Below, one piece after another: positions 1-9,754 of a stretch of DNA of 64,000 bases; position 1 is the stretch's first letter, and each line of letters starts with the position of its first letter. The translations under genes and the position numbers were made by a program. The notes under the pieces were generated by a model, which worked only from the letters and a program-made list of their open reading frames with translations, searched no databases and was not told where the DNA came from. The stretch comes from Candidatus Phycosocius spiralis (GTDB taxonomy: Bacteria; Pseudomonadota; Alphaproteobacteria; Caulobacterales; Aquidulcibacteraceae). Where the stretch lies: assembly GCF_030158815.1 (NCBI RefSeq), contig NZ_BPFZ01000005.1, positions 118,160 through 182,159 on the forward strand. Reading direction: 5' to 3'.

Positions 1-432
1 ATTAACCCCAATGCGGATGGAACAGCCATTGTCGCGCGCGGCACTGACGACTTCGCGCACCCGTTCAGCCGAACCAATATTGCCAGGATTAATCCGCAGG
101 CAGGCAGCCCCTGCGATGGCCGCTTCAATCGCACGCTTATAATGGAAGTGAATATCAGCAACGATAGGAACTTTGGCTGCTTGAACAATGGTTTTTAACG
201 CCGTAGTAGCTTCGGGATCCGGGCATGACACGCGGATGATATCCACACCAGCTTCTTCACAGCGCCGGATTTGGTCAATGGTGGCTGTCGCATCAGAGGT
301 AGGTGTATTCGTCATGGTTTGCACGCTGATCGGGGCATTGCCACCTACAGCAATTTTACCCACCATGATCTGGCGAGACTTGCGCCTGACGATTGTACGC
401 CAAGGGCGAATATGTTCTAGGCCAGCCGCCAC
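1..432 (-). CDS. ispG: 4-hydroxy-3-methylbut-2-enyl diphosphate synthase, N-terminal part
   Basis: The gene runs off the left edge of the window; 144 codons of its N-terminus are visible. IspG (GcpE) is the Fe-S enzyme of the penultimate step of the MEP isoprenoid pathway. Recognisable family stretches are [12 protein letters not shown] near residue 30, a [12 protein letters not shown] helix, [14 protein letters not shown], and [10 protein letters not shown] place the start at a GTG (430-432), preceded by AAGGAAAT at ribosome-binding distance; no suitable ATG lies upstream. It lies downstream of rodZ in the same direction, a common pairing in proteobacteria. The catalytic cysteines are in the missing C-terminal part. 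Confidence 0.93.
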   Translation of the reverse strand, partial: MAAGLEHIRPWRTIVRRKSRQIMVGKIAVGGNAPISVQTMTNTPTSDATATIDQIRRCEEAGVDIIRVSCPDPEATTALKTIVQAAKVPIVADIHFHYKRAIEAAIAGAACLRINPGNIGSAERVREVVSAARDNGCSIRIGVN

Positions 433-588
433 GTGATTTCCTTATTCAGCTGTAACCACCCTATACCAAGCATGAGTACTGAGCGACAAGAGCGCCCATC
501 TATCATTTAGGGTAATTTGATCTTTAGCTTGAAGATGAAGTTTGGCTTTAGACTTGTCCATTCAAACCAAACCCGATCGGACAACTAG

Positions 589-1680
589 TTATTGGGTAGA
601 TTGCGGGGCTGGGACTGTGGTTGAGGCTGGGACTGAGACAGCGGTCGAGGCTGGAGCTAATGAAGCTGGGGACTCTACTCCATTTGGAACGACATGAACA
701 GGGTTTGTCTTAGATGTTTCACTCTTGCTCAAGACTGCCACTTCGGCAATGCTAGAAGCTTTGGTGTCTGCAGCTTTGGTGTCTGCGGCAGATTTGACTT
801 CATCGGCTTTTGCTTTGGCGGCCGCAGCGGCTTCAGCGGCGATACGTTCTGCTTCAGCCTTGGCTTTGACGATCGCAATTTGTTCAAAGTCGGGTACGCG
901 CCAATTGACCACCTTGTGGCCAGCTTCGCCAACAATCGCGCTTTGGCCGAAGCCGTTTGCGACTAAAACCCCGCCGATTGGTGCTGAAACAAACCAGCGA
1001 CCCAAGCCGTCGGTCGAAAAACTTTCGCCTTTGCGTAAAATACGGTCAGTTACCAAAGCACCATCTTCCCCCCTAACGGTGATGCGCACATCTTCAAGCG
1101 CCGTTAAGACGGATAAGGGTTGGACATCGGATGTGGCATGGGAAGTCACCCTTGGGCTTGCTTCCGCCCAAGCCTTAATCTTGGCGTCGGGAGGGGCAAT
1201 CATGTCGCCCTGTTGTGGTTTAAGCACATGAAGGCTGGCCCAAATCAATAGCCAACCTAAAAGTGCCAAGGCGATGACGATGCCAATTGGGGTTGCAAAT
1301 TGGTTTGAAATAGTCTCAATTTCAGATTCACGCCGCCTTTGCATGGGTTCCCAAGCATCGCGATACTCACTGACAAGTCCATCGCAATCGATCAAACCCA
1401 ATAGCTCACCATAACCGCGCACATATCCTAAAGCATAACCTAGGCCTGGTAATTTTTGAAATTGCATCGTCTCAATGGCGGCAACTTGTTCTGGTTTTAG
1501 TCTCAAAGCCAACGCAATTTGATGGATCGATAAATCTTGTTCACGACGCGCAGCTTGTAAGCGTGTTCCAGGACCATCAGCCTCTGGATTATCCACGGAA
1601 CTAACCAGACGCAATCTGGCCCGCCCCTGACCCAGAGCTTTAGCAGCATCTAATTTTCGCGCGGCCTCTGCCGGACTCAT
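589..1680 (-). CDS. rodZ: RodZ-like helix-turn-helix membrane protein
   Basis: This 363-residue protein has the RodZ layout: a cytoplasmic helix-turn-helix domain of the HTH_25 type (about residues 38-105), one membrane segment (about 130-152, IGIVIALALLGWLLIWASL), and a C-terminal domain of the DUF4115 kind (about 190-265). RodZ links the MreB cytoskeleton to the cell-wall elongation machinery and maintains rod shape. The last ~100 residues are a low-complexity Ala/Lys then Ser/Thr/Pro tail with short internal repeats (AADTKAADTKAS), so the periplasmic end is probably disordered. The ATG is preceded by AAGGATT. It lies just upstream of ispG in the same direction. The HTH-TM-DUF4115 layout is clear; the role in shape control is taken from the family. 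Confidence 0.85.
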   Translation of the reverse strand: MSPAEAARKLDAAKALGQGRARLRLVSSVDNPEADGPGTRLQAARREQDLSIHQIALALRLKPEQVAAIETMQFQKLPGLGYALGYVRGYGELLGLIDCDGLVSEYRDAWEPMQRRRESEIETISNQFATPIGIVIALALLGWLLIWASLHVLKPQQGDMIAPPDAKIKAWAEASPRVTSHATSDVQPLSVLTALEDVRITVRGEDGALVTDRILRKGESFSTDGLGRWFVSAPIGGVLVANGFGQSAIVGEAGHKVVNWRVPDFEQIAIVKAKAEAERIAAEAAAAAKAKADEVKSAADTKAADTKASSIAEVAVLSKSETSKTNPVHVVPNGVESPASLAPASTAVSVPASTTVPAPQSTQ

Positions 1681-1794
1681 CGATTTAATCCTTAATATGA
1701 AACTTAAACTGGGCGATTATGGGTTTAATCACTTTTGGCTTATCTTAATCATATTGGTTGGTGTCTGTTGACAAAACGTTACACTTTGTCAATT

Positions 1795-4056
1795 CTATTC
1801 TAGGATAACATTGTTTGTTTTGGCATATTTTTTCAGCGTTTGGCGTATGTTTTCGTCGCCTTTTTGCAGCAATTGTTTCAGATGTTTAGCAAACGCTTCC
1901 CCATTTAGTGACATCAGCATGCGCTTGACTGGGCCAATGCCACTAGCAGGCATGGAAAGGCTGCGATAGCCTAGTCCAATCATCGCCATAGCTTCGAGTG
2001 GGCGGCCTGCATGTTCGCCACAAATCGAGATGGGTGTATCACCTGCAGCATCGCGAATATGCTGCAAAAATGTCAAAGCGGGGCGAGAGAGAATATCATA
2101 GCGATCGGCGACTTTGGCTGTGCCGCGGTCTGCGGCAAAAAAGAATTGCATCAGATCGTTAGTCCCAATCGAAAGAAAATCAGCCTCCTTAGCCAAAGTA
2201 GCGGTATCCCAAGCCATTGCTGGGGCTTCAATCATGGCCCCCACTTTTACCACACTTGGCCCTTGGCGGCCATTGCTGCGTGCCCAGGCCAATTCTTTTT
2301 CTAAAAGCTCACGCGCGCGATAAAATTCATCAACGACAGCAACCAGTGGGAACATGATCCGCAACAGCCGCCCTTCGGCGGCGCGCACCAAAGCACGCAA
2401 TTGATAGCGTGAGAGGCCAGGTCGATCCAATCCCATGCGAAGTGCCCGCCAACCCATAGATGGGTTCTCTTCTCGCTCGGTCGGCATATAGGCCGCCACT
2501 TTATCGCCTCCCAAATCAAGAGTTCTGAAAGTCACTGGGTGGCCTTTTGCTAGGTCTAGGGCTTCGGTATAGAGGGCCGTTTGGGCATCCAATCGCGGCA
2601 ATGAATCTGCAATCATGAACTGAAACTCTGTTCGATAAAGCCCAACCCCGTGTGCACCTGTTGTCTCGATCTGCTCAAGATCGATGGCAAGTCCTGCATT
2701 GATGAATAATTGAATCGATTGACCATCTAAGGTTTGGCTCGGCGCATCCTTGGTGGCTGTAAACAGGCGTTGCTCTGCACTTTGTTCATCAAAGCGAAGC
2801 TTGAGGGCTGTTGCAACCATAGGGTCTGGTCGCAGATAGGCTTGGCCTTCATTGCCGTCGACTATGATGGTATCACCTGATTCCACACGTGAAAGCAGGT
2901 TTGGGAGTTGCCCAATCATGGGTACACCCATGGCTTTGGCAACGATAGCCGCATGCGAAGAAGGCGAACCTTCCTCTAAGAGAATTGCTTTGATCTTACC
3001 GCGTCCATATTCTAGCAATTCGGCTGGACCAATATCGCGAGCGACAAGAATTGATTCTTCAAAAATTTCGTTTCGATCTGCCGAATTTCCTGACAAATGG
3101 CGCAATAATCGGTTGTCGAGCTCTTCTAAATCATGCAAGCGGTCGCGAATATATCCGTCCTTAGCGTTTGACATGCGTGCTCTATGTTCAGAGCGAACCT
3201 GCTCAACCGACGCTTCGGCCGTCAAACCATTTTTAACACCATCACGCAGTCGCCGTTCCCAACTGCGGTCCTGACTTAAAAGATGAAAGGTCTCCAGAAC
3301 TTCATACGAAGTGCCGCCCAAGGTTTGAACATCGCCAGCCAATAAAGCCGCCAGCCCAAGCCGTAATGTCTGCAAAGCGCTATCAAGTTTTAGCTCTTCA
3401 GCAATTGGATCATCGGATAAATAGCGGGTGGGCTCAACATCGGGATCGTGCAACAGGGCTTTACCGCTGGCTAGTCCTCGCGAATAGGCCCTGCCTTTGA
3501 GCGTTTCTGGTGTGGTTGGCTTGATTTGAAACTCAAAGAGCGCACCGGTTAAATCTTCAACCGACACAATCTCGGCCAAGACGGTCGCGATCAGTTGCAG
3601 CGCTTCGATTTCATCGTCATCATAGATCCGTGCATAGCGGTTTTGCACCACCAAAACCCCGACTACGCGGCCACTACGCAAAACCGGCACGCCCAAGAAA
3701 GACTGAAACGGATCTTCGCCAGTCTCAGGCCTATAGGAAAACCGATGATGCTTGGGCGCGTCAGCTAGGCTGATTGGCTCTACCCCTTCGGCTACTAAGC
3801 CAACAAGGCCTTCACCCGCTTTCAGCCTAGTACGATGGACAGCATCTCGCACAAGACCTTCTGTAGCAAACAATTCTAGGGAACCATCGCCGCGGCGCAA
3901 ATAAATCGAGCAGACATCGGCAACCATGGTCGTGCCGATTTGTGCAACAATACGGTCTAACCGGGTCTGGGTATCGACATCTTGCACCATCACATCGCGC
4001 AGGCGACGTAGCAAAACGCGTGATCCCCCCCCGCTGCCAGATGTTATTGGTGCCAT
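1795..4056 (-). CDS. ptsP: Phosphoenolpyruvate-protein phosphotransferase PtsP (EI-Ntr)
   Basis: EI-Ntr is the first enzyme of the nitrogen PTS. It takes phosphate from PEP and passes it to NPr, a regulatory relay with no sugar transport. An N-terminal GAF domain (about residues 15-170) precedes the EI body. The phosphorylated histidine sits in GSPSSHAAIVAKAMGVP (His about 368), a PEP-binding barrel follows (TFRTLDLGGDK, IGTNDLMQ), and the C-terminal catalytic cysteine is in SICGEHAG. The length of 753 residues fits the family. I chose the ATG at 4056 because GAGGG lies just before it; a TTG five codons upstream is also possible. GAF domains of EI-Ntr proteins are known to sense glutamine. 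No NPr gene is in the window. Confidence 0.95.
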   Translation of the reverse strand: MAPITSGSGGGSRVLLRRLRDVMVQDVDTQTRLDRIVAQIGTTMVADVCSIYLRRGDGSLELFATEGLVRDAVHRTRLKAGEGLVGLVAEGVEPISLADAPKHHRFSYRPETGEDPFQSFLGVPVLRSGRVVGVLVVQNRYARIYDDDEIEALQLIATVLAEIVSVEDLTGALFEFQIKPTTPETLKGRAYSRGLASGKALLHDPDVEPTRYLSDDPIAEELKLDSALQTLRLGLAALLAGDVQTLGGTSYEVLETFHLLSQDRSWERRLRDGVKNGLTAEASVEQVRSEHRARMSNAKDGYIRDRLHDLEELDNRLLRHLSGNSADRNEIFEESILVARDIGPAELLEYGRGKIKAILLEEGSPSSHAAIVAKAMGVPMIGQLPNLLSRVESGDTIIVDGNEGQAYLRPDPMVATALKLRFDEQSAEQRLFTATKDAPSQTLDGQSIQLFINAGLAIDLEQIETTGAHGVGLYRTEFQFMIADSLPRLDAQTALYTEALDLAKGHPVTFRTLDLGGDKVAAYMPTEREENPSMGWRALRMGLDRPGLSRYQLRALVRAAEGRLLRIMFPLVAVVDEFYRARELLEKELAWARSNGRQGPSVVKVGAMIEAPAMAWDTATLAKEADFLSIGTNDLMQFFFAADRGTAKVADRYDILSRPALTFLQHIRDAAGDTPISICGEHAGRPLEAMAMIGLGYRSLSMPASGIGPVKRMLMSLNGEAFAKHLKQLLQKGDENIRQTLKKYAKTNNVILE

Positions 4057-4326
4057 AAAACCCTCAGCCAAGTCATAATCAGCTTCTCTAACTCAATCTC
4101 TTCTGATTAGCACCACTCAAAGCTGTGGTGCGCCAAGAGCGATGAAGCACAACAAGTCATGACCGTTTGGACCGGCCCAGTTATTCACTTCACTGGGTAT
4201 TCACGAGCATATAATGACAAATGATGTTTATTTATGACCTGATAATTCCTCAAAAACGGCCTTTGGTAACCAATTAACTTCAATAAAAATACTCATCTTC
4301 TTAGTAAATTTTGATTGGACATTAGG

Positions 4327-5571
4327 TTAAGCTGAATCTAGTCCATATGCTGTGTGTAAAGCCCGAACAGCTAGCTCTGTGTAGGAACTGTCAATCAGCA
4401 CCGAAATCTTGATTTCGGAGGTGGCGATATTTTCGATATTGATGCCTTTTTTGGACAAAGCATCAAACATAATGCGTGCCACCCCAACATGGGAACGCAT
4501 ACCAACCCCAATCACCGATACTTTAGAGACATTCTTTTTGACTTCAATCTGCTCAAACCCAATTTGCGTTTGGGCACTGGTCATGAGGTCCAAGGCACGG
4601 TCGGCCTCGCGCTCTGGTACCGTGAAAGTCATATTGACAGTGCCTTCCGTGCGCGAAGGGGCCTGTACAATCATATCGACATTAATGTTGGCCTCTGCCA
4701 AGCGGCCAAAAATATCGGCCGCAACGCCTGGGTGATCTTGTAAGGCCTTTAATGACAGTTTGGCTTCGTCGCGCGAATAGGCGATGCCCGATACGATCTG
4801 TTTTTCCACGATTTCATCCTCATCACAAACCATAGTTCCAGGGTTAGGGTGGCCTGGCTCCACAAAGCTTGAGAGCACCCGCACTGGGACGCGCTTGGCC
4901 ATAGCCAGTTCAACGGAGCGGGTCTGCAAGACTTTTGCACCCAAAGATGCCATTTCCAGCATTTCTTCATATGAAATTTTATCAAGCCGCTTCGCTTTTG
5001 GTACCAAGCGCGGGTCGGTGGTATACACGCCATCGACGTCGGTATAGATGTCACAGCGACCAGCTTCTAATGCTGCGGCAACCGCAACCGCAGATGTGTC
5101 GGAGCCACCGCGTCCTAAAGTGGTGATGCGATCTTCTTCTGTAACCCCTTGGAAGCCTGGAATAACTGCGACTTGACCAGCATCAATCGCAGCAGCCACT
5201 TCCCCTGCGTTAATATCGCTGATGCGGGCAGAGCCATGGGTATCACTTGAAGCGACCCGGATCTGCCATCCCTGCCAAGACCGGGCAGGAATGCCCATAG
5301 CGCGCAGTGCCAAAGCCAAAAGCCCCGTTGTAACCTGCTCACCGGTTGCAACCACCACATCATATTCATCGTCAAATTGTTCGGCGGGTAAACCTTCACC
5401 CGCTGCATTGGCGAGATCCACCAAGCGATTGGTCTCCCCCGACATCGCTGAAACAACGACGGCAATACCATATCCGGCTTCACGTTCAGCGGCAACCAGA
5501 CGCGCGACGCGGCGAATGCGCTCCACATCGCCGACAGAGGTTCCACCAAACTTCATCACCAAACGCGACAT
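4327..5571 (-). CDS. lysC: Aspartate kinase
   Basis: Aspartokinase phosphorylates L-aspartate, the first committed step to lysine, threonine, methionine and diaminopimelate. The N-terminus begins with the kinase signature KFGGTSVGD, and the nucleotide site TTLGRGGSDTSAVA lies near residue 150. Two ACT domains occupy about residues 265-410 and probably give feedback inhibition by lysine or threonine. The length of 414 residues matches monofunctional class LysC proteins. It is divergent from ubiG, with 149 bp between the starts. A 7-bp hairpin lies in its leader. Confidence 0.96.
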   Translation of the reverse strand: MSRLVMKFGGTSVGDVERIRRVARLVAAEREAGYGIAVVVSAMSGETNRLVDLANAAGEGLPAEQFDDEYDVVVATGEQVTTGLLALALRAMGIPARSWQGWQIRVASSDTHGSARISDINAGEVAAAIDAGQVAVIPGFQGVTEEDRITTLGRGGSDTSAVAVAAALEAGRCDIYTDVDGVYTTDPRLVPKAKRLDKISYEEMLEMASLGAKVLQTRSVELAMAKRVPVRVLSSFVEPGHPNPGTMVCDEDEIVEKQIVSGIAYSRDEAKLSLKALQDHPGVAADIFGRLAEANINVDMIVQAPSRTEGTVNMTFTVPEREADRALDLMTSAQTQIGFEQIEVKKNVSKVSVIGVGMRSHVGVARIMFDALSKKGINIENIATSEIKISVLIDSSYTELAVRALHTAYGLDSA

Positions 5572-5618
5572 GCTCGCATGCTCCTAATTGATCCGGCTTG
5601 TGGTCGGAGAGGTGTCCA

Positions 5619-5639
5619 AGGTTTTGCAGTAAAAAACCT
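5619..5639. promoter_or_regulatory. Small hairpin in the lysC-ubiG intergenic region
   Basis: AGGTTTT and AAAACCT form a perfect 7-bp inverted repeat with a 7-base loop, about 50 bases before the lysC start. Read on the lysC strand it would sit in the mRNA leader. It is too small and AT-rich to name; it could be a protein site, a leader hairpin or chance. No lysine riboswitch features were recognised. Confidence 0.25.
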
Positions 5640-5720
5640 CTATTTGCTCTCGACGCGCGCGCTCATCGCTCTATGAACTTGATTGGTCAATCCTTAGTTA
5701 TGCTGCCAACTGCCTAATGA

Positions 5721-6512
5721 ATGAGTATTTTCATGTCAAAATCCCGACATTCTAGTGATAATCCGGTGCAGCCAAAATCACCCTCCATTGATCCCGCAGA
5801 AGTGGCTAAGTTTGCTGCCATGGCGGAGGATTGGTGGAACCCCTATGGCAAGTTTCGCCCGCTGCACAAGTTTAATCCAATAAGACTGGCTTTCATTCGC
5901 GACACCGTGGCAGCCCATTTTGGGCGAAGCCCACTCGCACCTTTACCGCTTAAAGATCTTAAATTGCTCGACATTGGCTGTGGCGGTGGACTGTTAAGCG
6001 AGCCCATGACCCGGTTGGGAGCAATAGTTACAGGCGTGGACGCAACTTTGCCGAATGTTAAAACCGCTTTGACACACGCCGCACAATCGGGCCTCAATAT
6101 TGACTATCGCCATGGCACGGCGGAAGGCCTATTGGCTGCCGGGGAGGGGCCATATGATATCGTGCTCAACATGGAAGTGGTGGAGCACGTTGCCGATGCT
6201 GCAGCTTTTCTAAAAGATTCAGCCAAACTCGTCGCACCTGGTGGTTTGATGATCATCGCCACCATCAATCGCACAATACGCGCGCTTGCTTTTGCCATCA
6301 TCGGGGCAGAACGCATTTTGCGCTGGCTGCCTGAAGGCACACATGATTTTGACAAGCTGATAAAGCCAAGTGAGATTGAAGCGGCATTAGCTGGCCAGCC
6401 TGGCTTAAGCTTGGATGCCCCGATTGGGGTTATGTATAATCCACTCCTTGATCGCTGGTCCCTTGGGCGCGATACGGGCATGAATTACATGATTGTGGTC
6501 AAAAAGACATAA
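5721..6512 (+). CDS. ubiG: Ubiquinone biosynthesis O-methyltransferase UbiG
   Basis: UbiG performs both O-methylations in ubiquinone synthesis using S-adenosylmethionine. The class I methyltransferase motif I is [14 protein letters not shown] (about residues 82-95). The family pattern [18 protein letters not shown] near residue 36 and NMEVVEHV near 150 are typical of UbiG, and the C-terminus keeps INRT and [14 protein letters not shown]. The length of 263 residues is slightly longer than usual because of a short polar N-terminal tail; a second ATG at 5733 is an equally plausible start and neither has a strong ribosome-binding site. It is convergent with recA, separated by a hairpin. Confidence 0.95.
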   Translation: MSIFMSKSRHSSDNPVQPKSPSIDPAEVAKFAAMAEDWWNPYGKFRPLHKFNPIRLAFIRDTVAAHFGRSPLAPLPLKDLKLLDIGCGGGLLSEPMTRLGAIVTGVDATLPNVKTALTHAAQSGLNIDYRHGTAEGLLAAGEGPYDIVLNMEVVEHVADAAAFLKDSAKLVAPGGLMIIATINRTIRALAFAIIGAERILRWLPEGTHDFDKLIKPSEIEAALAGQPGLSLDAPIGVMYNPLLDRWSLGRDTGMNYMIVVKKT

Positions 6513-6513
6513 A

Positions 6514-6539
6514 GCCCCCCACCCTTTAAGGCAGGGGGC
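6514..6539 (-). terminator. Rho-independent terminator between ubiG and recA
   Basis: GCCCCC (6514-6519) and GGGGGC (6534-6539) pair, with a further CC/GG inside. On the minus strand the stem is followed by TTTATGTCTTTTT, so it suits the end of the recA transcript. The plus-strand side lacks a T-run but may still help to end ubiG transcription. Confidence 0.7.
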
Positions 6540-6547
6540 CTAAAGCG

Positions 6548-7639
6548 CTAGAGGTCGTCCATCTCGCCAATGTCAGAGATGGGTTCGCCAGCGAGAACAT
6601 CTGCAAGAATGCCCGCATTTTGGCGAACTTTTTGCTCGATTTCGCCAGACATATCGAGATTGGCCTTTAAAAAGGCGCGGGCATTGTCTTTTCCCTGACC
6701 GATACGTGTGCTGTCATAGGAATACCACGAGCCTGATTTTTCAATGATCCCAGCTTTGACACCAAGGTCAATAAGCTCTCCCTGCTTGGAAATGCCTTCG
6801 CCATATAATATATCAAACTCAACTTGTTTGAACGGTGGTGCAACTTTGTTTTTGACCACTTTGACACGGGTGATATTGCCGACCACATCTTCTTTATCTT
6901 TAATTTGGCCAATGCGACGAATGTCCAGACGGACGGATGCATAAAATTTAAGCGCATTGCCCCCAGTTGTGGTCTCAGGGCTACCAAACATCACCCCAAT
7001 TTTCATGCGGATTTGGTTGATGAAGATAACCAGCGTCTTTGAGCGCGAAATTGAGCCTGTGAGCTTGCGCAAGGCTTGGCTCATCAAACGGGCCTGCGAG
7101 CCGGGCAAACTATCACCCATATCGCCTTCAATTTCAGCTTTTGGCGTCAAAGCGGCAACTGAATCAATCACCAACACATCCACTGCACCCGAACGGACCA
7201 ATGTGTCGGTGATTTCGAGCGCTTGCTCACCCGTATCGGGCTGGGAAATCAAAAGGTCGCTTAGATCAACACCCAATTTGCGCGCATAAATAGGGTCGAG
7301 CGCATGTTCTGCATCAACAAAGGCACACACACCGCCACTTTTTTGAGCTTCAGCAATGCAGTGTAACGCCAAAGTGGTTTTGCCAGAGCTCTCGGGGCCA
7401 TAAATCTCAACAATCCGACCGCGCGGCAAGCCGCCAATCCCAAGAGCAATATCAAGCCCGAGCGATCCTGTGGAAACCGATTCGATTTCAACCGCAGCCC
7501 CTTGTTCCCCTAAGCGCATGATCGAACCCTTGCCAAAGGCGCGTTCAATTTGCGCTAAAGCCGAGTCGAGAGCTTTTTCCTTGTCCATTTCGTTTTTTTC
7601 CACCAAGCGAAGTGCTGCATGTGTCGCATGAGTTGCCAT
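6548..7639 (-). CDS. recA: Recombinase RecA
   Basis: RecA catalyses strand exchange in homologous recombination and triggers LexA self-cleavage in the SOS response. The Walker A motif GPESSGKTT, the family signature [14 protein letters not shown] and the N-terminal KGSIMRLG stretch are all present. I take the start at 7639 ([10 protein letters not shown]..., 363 residues), because AAAAGGGG precedes it; an upstream in-frame ATG would add 14 residues not expected in the family. It ends with the usual acidic tail ([10 protein letters not shown]). A LexA-type box lies about 115 bp upstream. It sits next to cckA and the fliQ-fliR-flhB block, as in Caulobacter. Confidence 0.98.
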   Translation of the reverse strand: MATHATHAALRLVEKNEMDKEKALDSALAQIERAFGKGSIMRLGEQGAAVEIESVSTGSLGLDIALGIGGLPRGRIVEIYGPESSGKTTLALHCIAEAQKSGGVCAFVDAEHALDPIYARKLGVDLSDLLISQPDTGEQALEITDTLVRSGAVDVLVIDSVAALTPKAEIEGDMGDSLPGSQARLMSQALRKLTGSISRSKTLVIFINQIRMKIGVMFGSPETTTGGNALKFYASVRLDIRRIGQIKDKEDVVGNITRVKVVKNKVAPPFKQVEFDILYGEGISKQGELIDLGVKAGIIEKSGSWYSYDSTRIGQGKDNARAFLKANLDMSGEIEQKVRQNAGILADVLAGEPISDIGEMDDL

Positions 7640-7751
7640 ATGTGAACCCCTTTTCACGATTCCCGTCCAAACCGGTATCAAGGGCTCTATTGAGCTATAT
7701 ACAGGTTAGACTTAGTTGTGTCCTCCCCAATGTGTATCTGATATGTTCTTA

Positions 7752-7766
7752 GAACACAAGTAGAAC
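7752..7766 (-). promoter_or_regulatory. LexA box (alphaproteobacterial type) upstream of recA
   Basis: Read on the minus strand the sequence is GTTC TACTTGT GTTC, an exact match to the GTTC-N7-GTTC consensus used by LexA in alphaproteobacteria. It lies about 115 bp before the recA start. The flank makes a second, overlapping palindrome (GTTCTTAGAAC, 7745-7755). Binding is inferred; the motif match is direct. Confidence 0.85.
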
Positions 7767-7815
7767 ATGACGATAAAAGTGACTTTACTTAACCAATATG
7801 TCCAATTATGACGTA

Positions 7816-9720
7816 TTAAACCGCTGCCAATTCCATTTTCACCCGTTCGGCCAATTGCGCCAAGGTAAAAGGCTTGGGCAAAAAGGAGATAGAGCGCTCA
7901 TCTTCTAAAGTTTGGGCAAAATCTTGCTCGGCATATCCAGACATGAAGACAACGCGGGCATGACCCAGATAGGGCTTAGCGGCTTTGAGCAGGCTTGGAC
8001 CATCAAGACCTGGCATCACCACATCAGAAAGTACAAGGTCAAAATAGTCAGGCTCGTGTTCCAGAATTTCCAGTGCTTCTTCGCCATCAGCAGCCGCAGT
8101 CACTTGATAGCCGCGCTGGGTCAACAGGCGACATGCAATATTGCGCACACCTTCTTCGTCTTCAACCAGTAAGATCCTACCGCGTCCCGCCAAATCGATA
8201 GGACGAGCATCTGCGGGCGCTGGAACCGGGGCAGGCATTTGACCACCGATTTCATCGGGCGATGCCGCTGGAAGGAAGACATGAAAGCTTGTGCCTTCAT
8301 TGGGGACTGAATCAAGCGCAATAAAACCGCCTGATTGCTTGATGATGCCATAGACGGTGGCAAGGCCAATGCCAGTACCCTTACCTTGTTCTTTGGTGGT
8401 GAAAAACGGTTCAAAAATCTGATTTGCGATCTCGCCCGGCATCCCAATACCCGTATCCTCAACCGAAATCATCACCCAATCCATGTCTTCCAAGTGCGCG
8501 ATAGTGTGATCTTTAAGCGCAACACGCACGTCTTGGCTTGTGGCGCGACGTGTGCGGACGGTGACCGAACCCTTGCCCTTGCCCGACATTAAAACTGCGT
8601 CGCGGGCATTGGTGACCAAATTCATCAAAACGGTTTCAAGCTGTTGCTTGTCTGCGCGAACATTAGGTAAGTCCCGGCCGTGTGTGATGTCAAAATCAAT
8701 ACGTTCATCGAGTACTTGGCGCATCAACACAGCAAATTCAGTCAATACCGAGCCGACATCGAGAATATCGCGCCTGAAGGTTTGCTTACGCGCATAGGCC
8801 AATAACATTTTGACTAATTCAGCTGCGCGTGAGCTGGTATTCTGGATACTTTGAAGTTCTCCATAACTGGGGTCGCCAACGGGATGGCGGGCCAAAAGCG
8901 CATCGCAATTCAGCGTGATGACCAATAGGAAATTATTCAGTTCATGGGCCACACCACCTGCAATTTGCCCAACGGCTTGCATTTTGCTGGTTTGGGCAAG
9001 GCGCTGCTCCATATCGCGTCGACTGGAGACATCAATCAACAACAATGCCGCCCCGTCATCTCCATCGCTTAAGAGCCAGCCCTCACATGCTTGACCACCA
9101 GAGGCCACTAAATCTAATTCTACAGCACTTTGTATGCCCACACCTAAACGATCAAGATCTTCTGCATTGGCAGCCATCACCAAGTCCGAAAGCTTAGATC
9201 CAACACTTGCGCCGGTGATACGACAAAAGGCCGGGTTTGCTTCTTGAATGATCGCATGGCGGGCGTCACGGCAGTCCAATCTTGCAAAACCAATGGGGAC
9301 TTCTCCGATCAGGCGCGACAAACTTTTGACCAGCGAGGTGGTTATGGCAGGTTCAGGGGGGATAATGTTAGGGCTTGTATCTGATAATCGCTGTGTTGGT
9401 ATGCTTTCGACAATCGGGTGAACCACCGTCACACGCACCAAGGCCATGGCTCCGATCTGAGAGACGCGTATACGCGTCGATCCATTGGTCTCATCCAAAG
9501 TCTGGCCACGTCTGACCGCCTTTGAGGCACGAAATGCGCAATCAGGGTCAAGCAAGCTCATTAGTAAAGGGTCAATAGAAACCTTTCGGTACAGGGCATC
9601 ATAAGCCAGATTTGAATTCATAAAGCGACCTTGGCGCGTGAATAGAGCTGCGGGCCCATCCACATTGTTGAGCCAATCATGTAAGTCTGAACGTGAAAAC
9701 AGAGACATAAACCCAACCAT
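7816..9720 (-). CDS. cckA: Hybrid histidine kinase CckA, lacking membrane segments
   Basis: CckA is the hybrid kinase/phosphatase that, through ChpT, controls CtrA and CpdR in the alphaproteobacterial cell cycle. Order: two PAS-like regions (about residues 10-110 and 130-235), a HisKA domain with His 259 in GGVAHELNNFLL, an ATPase domain (N-box NLVTNARDAV, G-boxes VEDTGIGM and GKGTGIGLATVYG), then a receiver domain (about 512-634) with Asp 566 in LSDVVMPG. Stretches such as HPVGDPSY and RDLPNVRADKQQLET are CckA-like. Oddities: CckA normally has N-terminal transmembrane helices, and none are visible here; its H-box is usually HDFNN, here HELNN. It is 35 bp downstream of flhB, so the N-terminus is not lost to a neighbouring frame. 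Start is ATG 9720, or possibly 9708. Confidence 0.9.
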   Translation of the reverse strand: MVGFMSLFSRSDLHDWLNNVDGPAALFTRQGRFMNSNLAYDALYRKVSIDPLLMSLLDPDCAFRASKAVRRGQTLDETNGSTRIRVSQIGAMALVRVTVVHPIVESIPTQRLSDTSPNIIPPEPAITTSLVKSLSRLIGEVPIGFARLDCRDARHAIIQEANPAFCRITGASVGSKLSDLVMAANAEDLDRLGVGIQSAVELDLVASGGQACEGWLLSDGDDGAALLLIDVSSRRDMEQRLAQTSKMQAVGQIAGGVAHELNNFLLVITLNCDALLARHPVGDPSYGELQSIQNTSSRAAELVKMLLAYARKQTFRRDILDVGSVLTEFAVLMRQVLDERIDFDITHGRDLPNVRADKQQLETVLMNLVTNARDAVLMSGKGKGSVTVRTRRATSQDVRVALKDHTIAHLEDMDWVMISVEDTGIGMPGEIANQIFEPFFTTKEQGKGTGIGLATVYGIIKQSGGFIALDSVPNEGTSFHVFLPAASPDEIGGQMPAPVPAPADARPIDLAGRGRILLVEDEEGVRNIACRLLTQRGYQVTAAADGEEALEILEHEPDYFDLVLSDVVMPGLDGPSLLKAAKPYLGHARVVFMSGYAEQDFAQTLEDERSISFLPKPFTLAQLAERVKMELAAV

Positions 9721-9754
9721 ACCGCCTTACCCCACAATCCAAGCCAGCATGCAC

